Origin: Ziziphus jujuba
Lineage: Eukaryota > Streptophyta > Magnoliopsida > Rosales > Rhamnaceae
Reading direction: 5' to 3'
DNA length: 64,000 bases
Assembly (NCBI RefSeq): GCF_031755915.1
Contig: NC_083385.1
Location: 16,389,001 to 16,453,000 of the forward strand
Both the position numbers and the translations under genes were made by a program. The number at the start of each line of letters is the position of its first letter. Positions within the stretch are counted from its first letter, which is position 1. Below, one piece after another: positions 1-12,980 of this stretch. Under the pieces are notes generated by a model, which saw only the letters and a program-made list of their open reading frames with translations, made no database searches and was not told where the DNA came from.

Positions 1-198
1 TACTCAAAAGATGCTTACGTGGCACGCTAAATTTTAGCTCATTTTCGGTGCACCGCCATTACATGCAACCATCGCTCAACACCTAAATACTTATTATTAT
101 TATTATTTTTTACTTCCCAGTTTCCACCCACAGCAAAACCCAAGGCTCTAAAAGAAAAAGCGCAAATTCCCAACCATTTTACAAAATTCAGATTTTAA

Positions 199-220
199 GA
201 GAGAGAGAGAGAGAGAGAGA
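199..220 (+). repeat. (GA)11 tract in the GCL1 5' leader
   Basis: Eleven GA units end 3 bases before the ATG at 224. Such tracts in plant leaders are known binding sites for BPC/GAGA-type factors; a role here is inference. Similar tracts precede the SnRK2 and RABA4 genes in this window. Confidence 0.9.
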
Positions 221-223
221 GGA

Positions 224-3200
224 ATGCCTTCGATGGTGGAGCTAGCTTCGTCTTCTCAGGATGGTCGCGAGGAGTCCAAAGGTGAGCAGTTCGATCTGGT
301 TGATCTAACGGCTAAGAATTTGTCACTTCCTTCGGAGACTTTACTGAGAGCGGCGGTGACTCTTAAAGACCAGGTTGGTTTTAGAAAAAGCGGTTGCGTA
401 GGTTAAGATTGTACACTCAATATGAGCACGTTAGCTAAGAAGCTTTTGAGTGGGTAATGGAAATTTCTTATTTATTTATTATATATATATATATATATAT
501 ATTTTTGGTTGTGGTTAATTTAGGTCGTGCAATTGTCGTGGAAAGAAGGACTTGGTTCGGGTTCGGGTTCGGGTAAGAGCTTGGACCCGAGTGTGTATTC
601 GGGTGTTCTTGGGACGGCTTTCTCCTGCCTGAGGGCGTACGAGGCCACCGGTAATCAGCAGGACTTGACGTTGTGCGCCGAGATTGTAGACACGTGTGCC
701 GAAGCCGCACGTGGCTCCACCAGGTTTTTTATTTTATTTATTTATTTTTTGGTTGGGATAGTTTTAGTTTGCCCAAGTATGAAGCAATTAAACGATATTA
801 TTATTTTAGAAATTAAACGGAAAAATAAAATAAAATAAAATAGCGGGGATGTGTACGGTAAGGTTGAGGCTATTGGATATTCTGGTGGAACTCATATACC
901 TTAAAGAACACGTAAATATTTGATTCAGACTTAATATCGTGGATTTGTTTTGTGGATATTTTGGTCATCTACAGTACTACGCGTCCGTTTATTAAATTTC
1001 TATATAAAATAAATTTTTTTTTTATAAAAATTCAAAATTTAAATTTTTTAAAAATAATGTAAAAAAATTTATTTGTTATCAATAAATATTTATTAATTTT
1101 TATCAAATATTTTTATTTTTTTATAAAAACTTTTTTAATTTTTTAATAAAGCTTTTAAGTAAAAAAAAAAATTTATGCCAAATAGAACCTACAACTAGCA
1201 ATATTTTTTTTTTTTAAAGAAAAAAAAGTTTGTTTTTAATTTTTTTTTTTTTTAAAGAAGAAGTTTGCTTTTTAAATTTTTTGTTAAAAAAAAAAAATTG
1301 TTGTTAAAACATGAGGATGATTTATTTAAAAAAAAAAAATGAGGATGATTAATGCTTGAACGGTATTAATAAAAGAAAAGGAGATGATTTTTCGATGACC
1401 AAACTTTGGAACATAAAGGGGAAGAAAAAGTTGTTTAAATATCGTCATGAACCGGAACGGCTCGTGAACTTCTACCTAACAACATCAGATTCACACCCAC
1501 ATAATTGGTGATGTTGATTGACAGCTATAAATGTCTTAACCAATTATATATATATATATGTTTATATTATTGCAGCTAAACTATAAATTTAAATTAATTC
1601 ATATTAATTACTCCTGAGTTGTATTTGTTTGTAATAAGTTGGAAATAGTAATAGTAATACTAGTTATGTGGGGTAAAAAAATTTCAGTTTATTTTACCTT
1701 TGAAAAGCAAAATTTTCGAAGACAATTTGAGTCGTGAATTAAAAATTCCATTTACTGTAGTGAATTAAATCATTACAGTGCATGTGGAGTTAATTAATGA
1801 AAAACCCGTCACAAATCAGCCAGGGTTTCATTGAAATCTTTTCCCTCATCTTTGTGGGGGGTTACAGGCAGGGTTTTTATATTTTTTTTGTAACTTTTTT
1901 TGATAGAAAAAAAGTTAATTTGGTTGATTATTAGTATGTTTCCCTTTATATTTGGAAAATGGGTTGGTCCTTTCCGTTTCTTAAACTGACTTGGAGTAAC
2001 ATTTTGTGCAGGCATGTGACGTTTTTGTGTGGTAGAGGGGGAATTTATGCCCTTGGAGCTGTGGTGGCTAATTATATGGGGAACCAACAAAGGCGTGACT
2101 TGTATTTGAATCTCTTCCTTGAGGTAATGTATAGCATCTTAGTCCTGTGAACTTATTCATGTGTGTTTCGACCCAAAAAAAAAACTTATTCATGTGTTCA
2201 AAATTCCAAATTTTTTTCGTATCTTATTTCCCAAAATAAAATAGAATGTTTTGGAAAATATCTTGTTTAAGGCATGGGTCAGTAAATATCATGAAATTTT
2301 TTTGTCACATATCTAGTCCACTCGCTCCAGTTATTGTCAAGAAGTACTATTATTTTGTAGGTATCTGCCTTTGTTTTAGATACTCGTTTTTGGTTTTCAG
2401 ATATTTTAGGTATCATCTAGTCATGTGGTTGATAGTGGATGTGCATGTATTGGTACAATTATTTATTTTTTATTATTATTATTATTTGTGTGTGTGAAGA
2501 TCTGAGATGTAATATGAATTTAACAAATTGGTTAACTAAATTTACTTAAAACTAAAAGAATGCCAATTTTAAATATAATTGGCATGCCTAATTAAATTGG
2601 TTTAGTTCATCTTGCATGGAGGAAGATGTTTTTTTTCCTTCCTAGTTTTGGTACCTACTCCCTTCATTTATTTTGTCTCTTTAATGTTGTATGTTTCCCT
2701 TTTTCCTTTTTTCTTTTTTCTTTTCTCTTTTATGTTATATGTTTTAGACAGTGGTCCACCCTAGGTAGAGCCCTCCCGCTGATTAATCTTCCTTTCCTCC
2801 TTAATTTTATTTATTTTTACTTTTTTAATCTCGGAATGGGAGAATTCTAACCTAGATCATTTTCTAACCATGGTAAAACCACTCGGCTGGCCCCTGAGGT
2901 ACCTTTCTATATTCTTTTCAACATTTCTGTTTATTTTTTGGATTAGAAGAATCCTACTCTGAGGAAGCATATGAATTATAAAGGTCTTTACTATGATTAA
3001 AAAAAAATTACTCTTCTGTGGCGGGGCCCAATGTGGTTAAGAATTTTGTGGCTGCATATGGTGTGTTGTCTTGTCATAGGTGGTCTTCACTATGGAATTT
3101 GTATGAGTTAAGACTGCCAATCTCTGTCACATTTATACTTTTTCCAGATGGTCTTGTTCTTTTGTCATGTTGTTTTTACAGTTTAGCTATTTATTTTCAT

Positions 3201-4069
3201 TTTAAAAATCTATACCACAAAACAGATCAGGTGAAAATGTGAAATTTCTATGAATCTTTTTTTCATGCTATGCAATTATTCAAGTCTTGACAGCATGTAA
3301 AAAGTAAACCTTTTAAATGATCTCGACATCAAATTAATGAAACGGTCTTATGGTTGTAGTTTAATATATAGTTGGTTCAGAAGCACTGTCTTATGATATA
3401 GAGACAGGGTGTTTAATGTTTACTTAATCATGTATAGGTAGCGCAAGAAAGGGCCCTTCCTGTTGGACCAGAGGAAGGTGGTTTTGGAATGTCATATGAC
3501 CTCCTTTATGGACGATCTGGGTTTCTATGGGGAGCATTGTTCATTAGCAAATATATTGGTGAAAATAAGCTACCTAGTGATCTTCTCACATCTATTGTTG
3601 ATGCTGTGCTGGCTGGGGGCAGGGCAGGGGCATCTGATAAAACTTCCTGCCCACTGATGTACAGATGGCACGGGACTAGGTACTGGGGTGCAGCCAATGG
3701 TCTGGCCGGAATTCTGCATGTGCTACTTCACTTTCCTCTATCTGAAGAGAATGCTGAGGATGTCAAGGGGACTTTAAGATACATGATGAGTAACAGGTTC
3801 CCTCATAGTGGAAATTACCCCTCAAGTGAGGGAAACCCAAGGGACAAGTTGGTACAGTGGTCTCATGGTGCAACTGGCATGGCTATCACCCTCTGCAAGG
3901 CATCACAGGTTGGAAACTCAAATATACTTGTCTTAAATTCAATTATCAATGTGTCATAACTTTGAGGTTTAGGAACCTCTCATTACAACAAACTAATTCT
4001 CCAACTTTCACTTTCACTGCATTTCACTTTCCTCTCATCAATCCTATATGCAATCTCTCTATAGTACAT

Positions 4070-4100
<31 letters not shown>

Positions 4101-4634
4101 GCAGCATTCATGTGTATGAGACATTGCATAATTGCAAAGTATTCTGCATGTTCGATCCTTGATCTTTGGGTGTGTGGATCGGTACTAGAGTCAATGTTTG
4201 AAGATGCAGATGTTTTCAAATCCTTAATTTGTTCCACCTAGCATAAACCAGTTGATGGAAAGAATTTCTTGTCTGTCCCTTAGGTGTTTCCAAATGATAG
4301 AGAATTCCGTGATGCTGCAATTGAAGCAGGAGAAGTTGTATGGAAGAATGGGTTGGTGAAGAAGGTAGGACTTGCTGATGGAGTTGCTGGCAATGCCTAT
4401 GCTTTCCTTTCCCTCTATCGACTCACAGGGGAGAGCGTATACGAAGAGAGGGCAAAGGCATTTGCAAGCTTCTTATATCACAATGCTAGAAAGCTCGTAA
4501 ACATGGGGAATACTCGTGGTGCTGCTGACCATGCCATTACTTGCTCCCTTTTTCAAGGACTTGCAGGAACAGTTTGCCTTTGGTTTGATCTGCTTGCACC
4601 TGAACGGTCCAGGTTCCCAGGTTATGAACTATAG
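224..4634 (+). CDS. GCL1: LanC-like protein, GCL1/GCR2 family, zinc ligands missing
   Basis: Five coding exons join in frame: 224-373, 524-723, 2012-2123, 3438-3908 and 4284-4634, giving 427 residues, the usual LanC-like length. The protein shows the double-barrel family motifs: CGRGGIYALGA, YGRSGFLWG, RYWGAANGLAG, WSHGATG, GLADGVAGNAYAFL and the C-terminal PGYEL. Animal LANCL proteins bind glutathione and Zn and add glutathione to dehydroamino acids; Arabidopsis GCR2 was once proposed as an abscisic acid receptor, which is disputed. In human LANCL1 the zinc ligands are Cys276, Cys322 and His323. Here the aligned positions, with the same 46-residue spacing, are Ser296, Ala342 and Asp343, and the usual GAAHG histidine is Asn241. 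The protein is therefore probably not a zinc enzyme. The ATG at 224 follows a (GA)n leader; a second in-frame ATG lies at 233. Introns 2 and 3 exceed 1.2 kb and are AT-rich. Family assignment is sure; the GCL1 subtype is from memory of the Arabidopsis paralogues. Confidence 0.93.
4065..4099. repeat. (CA)n microsatellite in GCL1 intron 4
   Basis: A run of CA dinucleotides lies in the last intron of the LanC-like gene. It is simple sequence with no coding role. Confidence 0.85.
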
Positions 4635-6190
4635 ACAGCAATCGACAGCAGTGAGAGTTGACAGTTTATTGATATATAATATATAATCTCTATCCTAACA
4701 TATTTGTATGCATGTGTATATCAATATGTACTTATTTGAGAGCATTGCGGGGGTCTACTTTTCCAATGTTTTAATGGTTGCCTCAGCCACAGCCACCATG
4801 AGATGAGTTGGCTTCTTGTATGAAACAGACGTTGTTAAAAATATATTTGCACTTCAGATAAAACCAAAGCAAATCATGTCTTATGAATTGCTTCAATTAA
4901 GAAGCGAAAATAATGGAAATTATAGAAATTAGCATAGTGTTCCAACTGTTGTTGAATTGGAAGTAGGGAGGTTGTTGCCCCTGGGCTGGATTAGTATATA
5001 ATTAGAATTTGATGTTTTTATGCATTTGAGTCAACAAAAAGTTTTCCAGTGAAGAGGTTTTTCTTTAGGGTTATTTTTTTAATATAATGTTGGTAATGCA
5101 CATGGATTTGATCTTCGTATAATGTGGCAATTTGCCTTATCAAGCCTAGGATCGAGATTAAACGCCAGATGTAAGAACTATCTGACTTATTATGAAGGGG
5201 TGTAGCTCTGTGGTTAAGATAAGTAATATTGATAGTTAAAAATTAATTACAGAACTCGAGTAAAATTATCAATTAGTTCAGACAAATACTTCATAGAAGA
5301 GGTAATTAAGTTTTGTCCTTTCCTACCCCACCAATGAAGCAATTCAAGAAACAATAAAACAATATGAAGAAAGAAATTTATATCAAGAGAGGCGAAAATA
5401 ACAAAATCTAAAAGAGATTTAAGGAATTTCAACGTGTACGGTAGGAAGAGAGAAGACAGAGGGTAAAGAAAAAGGAAAGCTGATCACCACCATCTTCTTT
5501 TTAGCACACAAATGGTGTCTTCTTGAAAACACCTAAAAGGGAGAACATGGGGGAGAATATTATTGAAGATTTGTCATATCAGAGCCAATATCCAATGATT
5601 AACACAATCAATTACATTATATGATGAATTAATTCCATTATTTCATCAATCAATTATATTAAATGTCATTGATCTTTTTTATTTCCTTGATTATATATGC
5701 TATACACCTATAAATATTGGTGTTTGTTAATATATTGTAGATAAGCAAGAGTGTATAATGAAATGTAGTGCTTTCGGTCTTCCGTTTTGTGGATGTAGGT
5801 TCATATTTATGTAGATCGGTGTTAACTGAACCTCTATGTTATTTTTCTCTCTTCTACTCTTGTTTCTTCTTCCCTCTTTCCCTTTTTTTATTTATTTTTT
5901 ATTTTTATAATAACTATATCAAGTTAAATTGCAAAAAGAAAGTGGCAAAGACAGAGTTCCATGCCCCAAAAAGATTAGATGATAATAATGATGATGAAGT
6001 GGGAGAGAGTCGTTGATAAATGAGTTCCATTTTTTATAGAAGAGATTACCAGAAATTGGAGAATTGATTGAAGTTCCAAGTTATCACATTTGGATTGCTA
6101 ACTAACCCATTTTTAGCCATTGTTTTCACAAGAATGAGGAGACATGGTTTTCACTTTGAATATAATCCTTAGAATAGATGATAACATTAT
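4635..6190. other. Intergenic, 3' flank of GCL1
   Basis: AT-rich sequence holding the 3' UTR of the LanC-like gene and then unremarkable spacer. No ORF with family resemblance was seen. Confidence 0.6.
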
Positions 6191-7042
6191 ATATTTATCA
6201 GTGTTCTAAAAAGCATAAGATGTTACAAGACGGTAAGGTCAAGCCTTAAGCCTTAAATCTTACGAGCCTAGGCGTAAAAAAAGCCACAATTATATTATTA
6301 TTTTAATTATTATAAAGTTACTAAATAAACAAAAAAAAATTCATATTTTTAATGTCAAAATATATATATGTTTATATTATTTTTGTATGTGTAATAAACA
6401 TGAATTAATATGTAATCGATCATAATAGATTTATGTAAATTCATATTTTCCAAGTTTCCAATAACAGATTAGCTTCAAAACATATATATTACAAACCTAC
6501 AAATACCTAATAATTCATAGATTAATATATATTTAACTATTACCATAACCTATCTCTTGTTTAATTCTTTATCTGATTCCAATTTAATATCTACATCTTC
6601 ATCCAACTCATCTTCCCTGCCATCCAATTCAAAATCATTTTCCTTGAGCTCTCTAATTTCAACTTGAGCATTACTAGCATCAATTGCTAGTAGAGTCTCT
6701 AATTTATTACTCTTCTTTTTCTTATTCATCATGTTCATTTTTGTTTAAGAAAAAAAACTTAATTTTAAAAAAGTTTTCATTTTTTAACAATATTTATTTT
6801 TTTATTTTTTATTTTTTAATTTCTTATGAATTGTTTTTTAATATTTTTTAAAAAATAATCTTAAGGAGAAAAAAAAAAACTTTTAACAAAAAGGCTCGCG
6901 CCTTTTAATACCTAAGCAAGCATTAGGCGGTCAACACAGTATTGACCGTCTTTTTCTAAACTTTGTTACTATACGAGGCGTTATTTAAAAGTATCACACC
7001 TAGATGGTGTCTTTTTCTGCCTTTTAGAATACTGATATTTAT
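6191..7042. mobile_element. Non-autonomous hAT element with 8-bp target site duplication
   Basis: The element proper is 6199-7034 (836 bp). It begins CAGTGTTCTAAAAAGC and ends with the complement of CAGTATTCTAAAAGGC, so 14 of 16 terminal bases agree. ATATTTAT flanks it on both sides (6191-6198 and 7035-7042), an exact 8-bp target duplication as expected for hAT transposons. The subterminal parts are GC-richer and contain AGGCG/CGCCT words typical of hAT termini. No transposase is present; the only internal reading frame of note is a short charged one on the minus strand (6550-6738), rich in Lys, Glu and Asp, which may be a relic of a parent transposase or chance. Confidence 0.85.
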
Positions 7043-8450
7043 CACATAAAAACTTACAAAACCTTTATATATATATATATATATTATATGGACCCTAAAA
7101 ATTTTAATAAAATTAATATCAAGCGGCAAAATTATCTATAAGTTCATTACATATTAATTTAGGATGGAGGTTTGGGGGAAAAAATTACTATAATGCATCA
7201 GTCGGAGGTTTGTTAGTAATTGTTGATTACTTTTGAGTATTGATTTACTGAAGGTTGGTAGAGAGAACTATAATGTACATATTGTCTAATCCTCATAGGT
7301 TCTTAATGTACTCAATTATTTTCTTTTTGTGATATAATAACGTACACAAATTAACTCATCCATTAACATTTAACAAAAGATGAAGCAATATTTTTCCATC
7401 TCAAAGGAACATCTACCTTCCAATCAAATATGATTTGCCATATGAAATGATAGACACTCTAAATCATTGAGTATACACATTGTCGTTTTGCAACATTTTT
7501 TGCACTTTTGCATTGAACATAAACTTTGGAGTTACATGAAGAACATGTATTTGAAGCCACAATGGTCCAAAACACCTGGCCTGAACACATCTCCGATTAA
7601 TAGGGTTATCAAATCATAGATAATTAAATTCTCAAAAAATCAAATTAAAGATGATGTGATTGGAGCATTGAGAGATACATTGATGATGGGGCATTTGGTA
7701 TATTGGGTTGGGTGGGTCAAACCTTGACAAACTGGGGAGGATGACAAGTGGCCTTTTAATATATGGACCCAAGTGTTCGACAAATGTGGAGAAATGGCCC
7801 ATTGGGGGATCATAATTGAATGTCAAAACAAACCCTGTTTCCCATATCAGTGAGTTTGAGAGTGACATTCTTCAAAGAGAGCATATTGTTCTACATTTTC
7901 TTTTTTCTTTTTTAATCATATTTATATTTATTTAGCTGATAAAAACATAACTTGGGCTATGAGCCATGGCTGGGTATCTTTAGAGCCATTTTTGGGATGG
8001 AGAGAATTATTATTAGAACCAAAAGTGAAAAAGGTACTGTAAAGAAGAAAGATTCCATACGTTATGTGTATATATATATATTGCTTGTACATATTAATTA
8101 GGATTTTAAATTGCTTTCGAGAATATATTTACTTTACCGGAAACATGTGCTTTGGGGGTTATTTATCTACTACCTAATTTTAATAACTTGGCCTTTCTTT
8201 TCTGTTTTATTAGATATTTATTTAGGATAATCAAGCCTTCATGGTGATTAACCATAAACGGTGATGTTATATTTTGCAAGTATTTGGAAAGATAAACAAG
8301 TACATTGGAAGAAGTTTTTTATTAGATATCAAGAAAATTATTCTATTTGGTCACCAATTCTGATAGATAGACATTGCTGACACGGAAATTTATATGTATA
8401 ATAAAATAATAAGCTCTGTAATTCTTTTTTTCAAAAAAAAAAAAGAAAAA

Positions 8451-8488
<38 letters not shown>

Positions 8489-8751
8489 TTAACCAATCAA
8501 TATGTATCCACAATACTAACGATCTTTTTATATAATTAATTACCAGTGAAAACAAACTACATATTTGTATGCATGCCTATAGGCAGTTTGCATGCTTGAC
8601 CAGTAGCTTCCCTGTCAGAGAAAATTTTAGATGATACGTTGGTACCAGATCAGTTAGTATGATTCTAAGTTATCTAATGTCACGTTTAAAAAAATTACCA
8701 TGTCATCAAGAGTTAAACATCCCAAATAATATTTCACACGCTGTTTCTCTC
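7043..8751. other. Intergenic, no gene seen
   Basis: AT-rich spacer with TA microsatellites (for example 8459-8481). No coding or RNA gene signal was found. Confidence 0.6.
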
Positions 8752-9096
8752 CCCTGTTTTCTCTTTCCTCTGGATTCAGATCTGGATTTAGGATCCTTCT
8801 TCTGTCTATTCTCAAATTCCACCATAGAAGACTCTAAATCTCATTCCACTTTTATATCATTTCACAATCATTTTCTTTGATGGACAGGAAGAGCACAAGA
8901 AAGATATAGTAGAAAAGAAAGGAACAATCCATTCTGAGGATTTTCTTCCCTCCTTTTTAAAGCTTTAAGTTTTAGAAGACTCTGAACCATACTCCACTTT
9001 TCTATCATTTTACAACCATTTTCTTTGATGGATAGGTAGAGCACAAAAAAGAAATAGTAGAATAGTAGAAAGGAAAGGAACAAAGCACTCTAAGGG
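8752..9096. repeat. 345-bp direct repeat, left copy (D1)
   Basis: It matches 15339-15683 at 344 of 345 positions, the one difference being G/C at 8936 versus 15523. It ends TAAGGG, where TAA is the Harbinger target triplet and GGG is shared by the transposon end and the original flank. Within it, 8826-8973 is the first unit of a native tandem repeat whose second unit (from 8974) is cut by the transposon at 9093. Confidence 0.95.
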
Positions 9097-9942
9097 CGTG
9101 TTTGTTTCACCGGATTGGACAGGATTGTGTCCCAATCCGGTGTTTGGAAGGAACAAATGAAGGAGCGGATAAGTTAGCTGCTACAGTGAAATAATCCCCC
9201 GAGAGGGGGATTAAGCTAACCTGTCCTTCCCCCTGGGTCAAATTTCTGTCCGGAGCTCATCGAAGGCGTTGGTGGTGTCTCTCGCGTGCCTCTGCCCAGA
9301 TCAAGCTCTGTGTTCTTCTTCTTGAATCTGTGAGTTTGCCTTCTTCTTTCTCTTCTCATTGTTTGTCTGCTTCTTCTTCTTCATGTTTCAGTTTATTTCT
9401 TTTTTATTAGATCTGCATATTCCTCTTTTCTGATATGCCAGAAAAGACTTTTTATTTTTCTTTTTCTTCTTCTCTGTTCTCGTTCTTCTTCTTCTTCATC
9501 TACATTGTTCTTCTTCTTCTTCGTTCTTCTCTTCGATCTGGCATTGTTTTGTTTTTTTTTTTTTTTTTTTTGCCATTTTATTTCTTCTTCTTCTTCAATC
9601 TGGGAGTACAGATGTGTAGACAAAATTTCTTATTCTTCGTTCTGGCATTTTTTTTTTTTTTTTTTGCCATTTTATTTCTTCTTACTAGAATCGATGTCTA
9701 TTGAATTTTTTTTACTTTATGGCTGGAACTTTTCATGTTCTCTCCATTTTTGTTTTTGGAGGGGCGAATAGAAGAGGATGACATCAATGGATTTGTCCTA
9801 TACAATGGATTTGTGTATTCTTCCTAAAACTACTCTTTATCTCTGACAGGATCGCATCATAGCTCGTCTCCAACAACCATATTCACTAGATTGCATTCCA
9901 GTGGAGGCAGAGTATCAGGTTATTGTGCTGTGAATATCTGTC

Positions 9943-10395
9943 GTATTATCTAATATAATCAGTTTATGGACTTGAGAAGTTACTCAGATTATGACTTTAT
10001 CAAAGGAATGATGATAGATTAATATTTCATCTAGGTCTATTGAGAGCTATTCATAATTATCTGTTGATCTTAGAATAAAAGTTGTTTATTATCTCACTGA
10101 ATGGAAAATCAGTATTCAGCTTTTTTTGTTAATAATTTTACACTGAGTGTTTTATCTGCTCTCAATTCTTGAAATGCTGAATGTTGATGCTCGTTCTTAC
10201 TAAATCCCATGCTCTGAATAGCAGTAGTGTTATCTAATATAATCAGATTATGGTAGATTATGGACTTGAGAAGTTAACTTAGATTATAACATGCGAGAGG
10301 AATGATGACAGATTAATATTTCATCTAGATCTATTGAGAGTTATTCACAAATCATAATTATCTATTAATCTGAGAACAATAGTAGTTTATTCATA
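9943..10395. repeat. Diverged direct duplication inside the Harbinger element
   Basis: About 150 bp at 9943-10095 recurs, diverged, at 10224-10395. Shared words include TCTAATATAATCAG, GGACTTGAGAAGTTA, GATTAATATTTCATCTAG and CTATTGAGAG. Both copies lie in the non-coding left part of the transposon. Confidence 0.8.
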
Positions 10396-10475
10396 TAATA
10401 AATGTTTTGGTGGGTGCTTTAATAGACATTTCTAGGATATGCATCTGTGGTTGGGAAGATGCAGTGGCTATGGTA

Positions 10476-10652
10476 GGTTGGTGACTAAGGTGGGCCATAG
10501 CCGTGGTTGCTAACTTTATCATTCTCTTTTGACAAACTGGATTCTTCAATTGACATGGCCTTGGACAGAATAGTTACTTTTATGGAATCACGGGCTTGTA
10601 TCCTTCCTAGTTGGTGTCTTTTGGTTGTAGGTTGGTGACTAAGGTGGGCCAG
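10476..10652. repeat. Short direct repeat in the transposon left arm
   Basis: The words GTAGGTTGGTGAC and TAAGGTGGGCCA occur contiguously at about 10476-10499 and again at about 10629-10651. This is a second layer of internal duplication in the non-coding arm. Confidence 0.75.
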
Positions 10653-11624
10653 TCACAATCTCTCCCCTCGGCTTAACTATTTTCTGCTGCAATATTAATA
10701 TACTATTCTTCTATACTACTCCACTCTCTGACGAAATATGAAAACAAATTCTACAAAGAACTTGATATAATAAATACTGCTTTTTATTGGCTTATGAATT
10801 GATCAAGCTGATCACAAACACTTGAAGACATATAAGTTGTGAAAATTGAATTGGCGATATTCATGTTTACTTTTGAGTGATTTGGAAAAAAAAAAAAAAA
10901 AGATATATTCATTTCCATATTTGACTGATCACCATTTATATTTCAATAAGAAATTAAATCTTTTAATCGCCAGCTAGGGCATGAGAATTTTTATGATTTT
11001 TTTTTATTAATTAAATGTATGGTTTTTGTAAATTAATTTAATTTCACTCAATAGTTTGAGTACTTTGAAAGTTTAGAGATTGGTGCTAATTAATGTATGG
11101 TTTTTATCTTTTTTAAAACATAAAATATAAATAGGTTTTTTAAATTAAAAATAAATATTTTTTGAAACAAGGACAAAGTAATCTATTTGAAATCAAGTAA
11201 AGAAATACTTAAATAGTTTATGGAGAACTAAATTCAAACAAATGTGACCCTTAGACATGTAACTGCACCAATCCAGATAACAAATTTCTCCTCATGCATC
11301 ATTGTAGTGTCTATTGGTTTGATTGTTAGATACTCCTTGTCATATCCTTGTACTTGAGCAATATCTGTGAACATATGCTAATGTGTTTAGGTTTGTTTAC
11401 ATATATTATTACATTCACGCTATGTTCTCATTAGTTGCACCGATAAACAGAAGTAGATATTAGGTGTTTATACCTACCATAGATAATCTATATGAGAGTA
11501 AAAATTCTAACATTTTTTCGTTTGTTTATATATAGGATGAATAATGAAAATTCCAATGTCTTTTGCACATTCGTTTGTTTATGCATAGATATGATAACCT
11601 TATTTTTACTTTTTTGTAGTGAAT

Positions 11625-12980
11625 ATGGATCGAAGAAAATTAGCGGCATTATTGATGCTTCCAAATGATAAGGCATTAGAATATTTTTGTACATGCTTTA
11701 TAGTTGTCGGGTTTATGTACATGTATGTAGCAATGCGATTGAGAAATGATAGAGGTGCTAGGAATCGAATAAATAGGACTGCAGAGTTGCGTTCGTCTTT
11801 TGTAACTAGTTTGTTGGACAATGATGTTAACTGTATTAGTCAACTTAGGATGGATAGGAGAACATTTGGTATTTTATGTCAGTTATTACGCCATGATGGA
11901 TATGTTAAAAGAGATGGTACTGTTACATTGGAAGAGCAAGTGTGCATATTTTTGCATATAATTGCTCATCATACAAAGAACCGTACAATTATCACTAGAT
12001 TCAATAGATCGGGGGAAACAGTTAGTAGATATTTCAATTCAGTGTTGAATGGAGTGTTACGTTTACATGGGACATTGTTGAGGCATTCTGAACCTGTGTC
12101 AGATAATTGTTCGGATGATAGATGGAAAATATTTAAGGTATGTTAATCAATTAGTTTGGTTACTTTATTTAATTCGTAGATATATGTGGCAATATCTTAT
12201 GTAACTAATTTTGTTTGTGACCTAGAATTGTTTGGGAGCATTAGATGGAACTTATATTAAGGTTAATGTACCCGAAATCGATAAGCCGAGATATCGAACC
12301 AGGAAGGGTGAGATAGCCACAAATGTCTTAGGTGTATGTAACCCAAATATGGAATTCATATTTGTATTACCTGGTTGGGAAGGTTCCGCTTCAGACTCAA
12401 GAGTACTTCGAGATGCATTAAGTAGGCCAAATGGATTAAAAGTACCCACCGGTAAGAGCAATCCTTAAAGTTTATATTGTAATGGACTAACATTACGCTA
12501 TCTAATAGGAGCTATTTTTCTGTGTTAGGTTATTATTATTTAGTGGATGCTGGTTACACTAATGGTGAAGGATTTCTTGCACCATATAGGGGAACAAGAT
12601 ATCACCTTTCCGAATGGAGAGATGGTTGTGCACCTGCAAATCATGAAGAGTATTTCAATATGAAGCATGCATCTGCTAGAAATATAATAGAAAGATGTTT
12701 TGGGGTTCTAAAAATGCGATGGGCAATTTTAAGAAGTCCATCGTTCTATCCAATTTCAATCCAAATTAAGATAATTACTGCATGTTGTTTGATACATAAT
12801 CTTATTAGGAGAGAAATGGCACTTGATCCTGGAGAAGCTGAATTTGATATGAGTAACGATGCTGACATAAGTGGGGATGAAGATATTATAGGGTCAATTG
12901 GTTCTTCGGATCAATGGACTAATTGGAGAAATGAGTTAGCTAGGCATATGTTTGATGAGTGGAGAAGTCGTCGTGGTTAA
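11625..12980 (+). CDS. PIF/Harbinger transposase (DDE_Tnp_4, HARBI1-like)
   Basis: Three exons, 11625-12137, 12226-12451 and 12529-12980, join in frame to 396 residues with no stop or frameshift, a normal length for plant PIF/Harbinger transposases. The N-terminal half ([19 protein letters not shown] onward) is the helical domain found upstream of the catalytic core in plant Harbinger proteins. The catalytic triad is complete: Asp178 in [11 protein letters not shown], Asp253 in YYLVDAGY and Glu301 in RNIIERCFG, with 47 residues between the second Asp and the Glu (DD47E). The enzyme cuts and joins the element ends at TWA target triplets and usually needs a Myb-like partner, here encoded 177 bp downstream. 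A TTTTTGTAG acceptor just before the ATG suggests a spliced 5' leader. No sign of decay is visible. Confidence 0.93.

Noticed and set aside
985..1195. Possible MITE in GCL1 intron 2
   Set aside because: Only weak inverted similarity (GTCCGTTTATTAAATTTC against the complement of the right end) and no target duplication could be shown.
3506..3697. Minus-strand ORF opposite GCL1 exon 4
   Set aside because: It is a shadow of a well-supported coding exon.
5197..5225. Possible tRNA A-box (TGTAGCTCTGTGGTTAAGA)
   Set aside because: No B-box, anticodon arm or acceptor pairing follows; such words occur in decayed repeats.
8868..9083. Minus-strand ORF in the left 345-bp repeat (and its twin at 15455-15670)
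   Set aside because: Both are simply the two copies of the duplicated block; the protein is low-complexity and matches nothing recognised.
9393..9771. ORFs rich in Phe/Ser (plus) or Lys/Glu (minus)
   Set aside because: They are translations of CTT/TTC and poly-T tracts in the transposon's non-coding arm.
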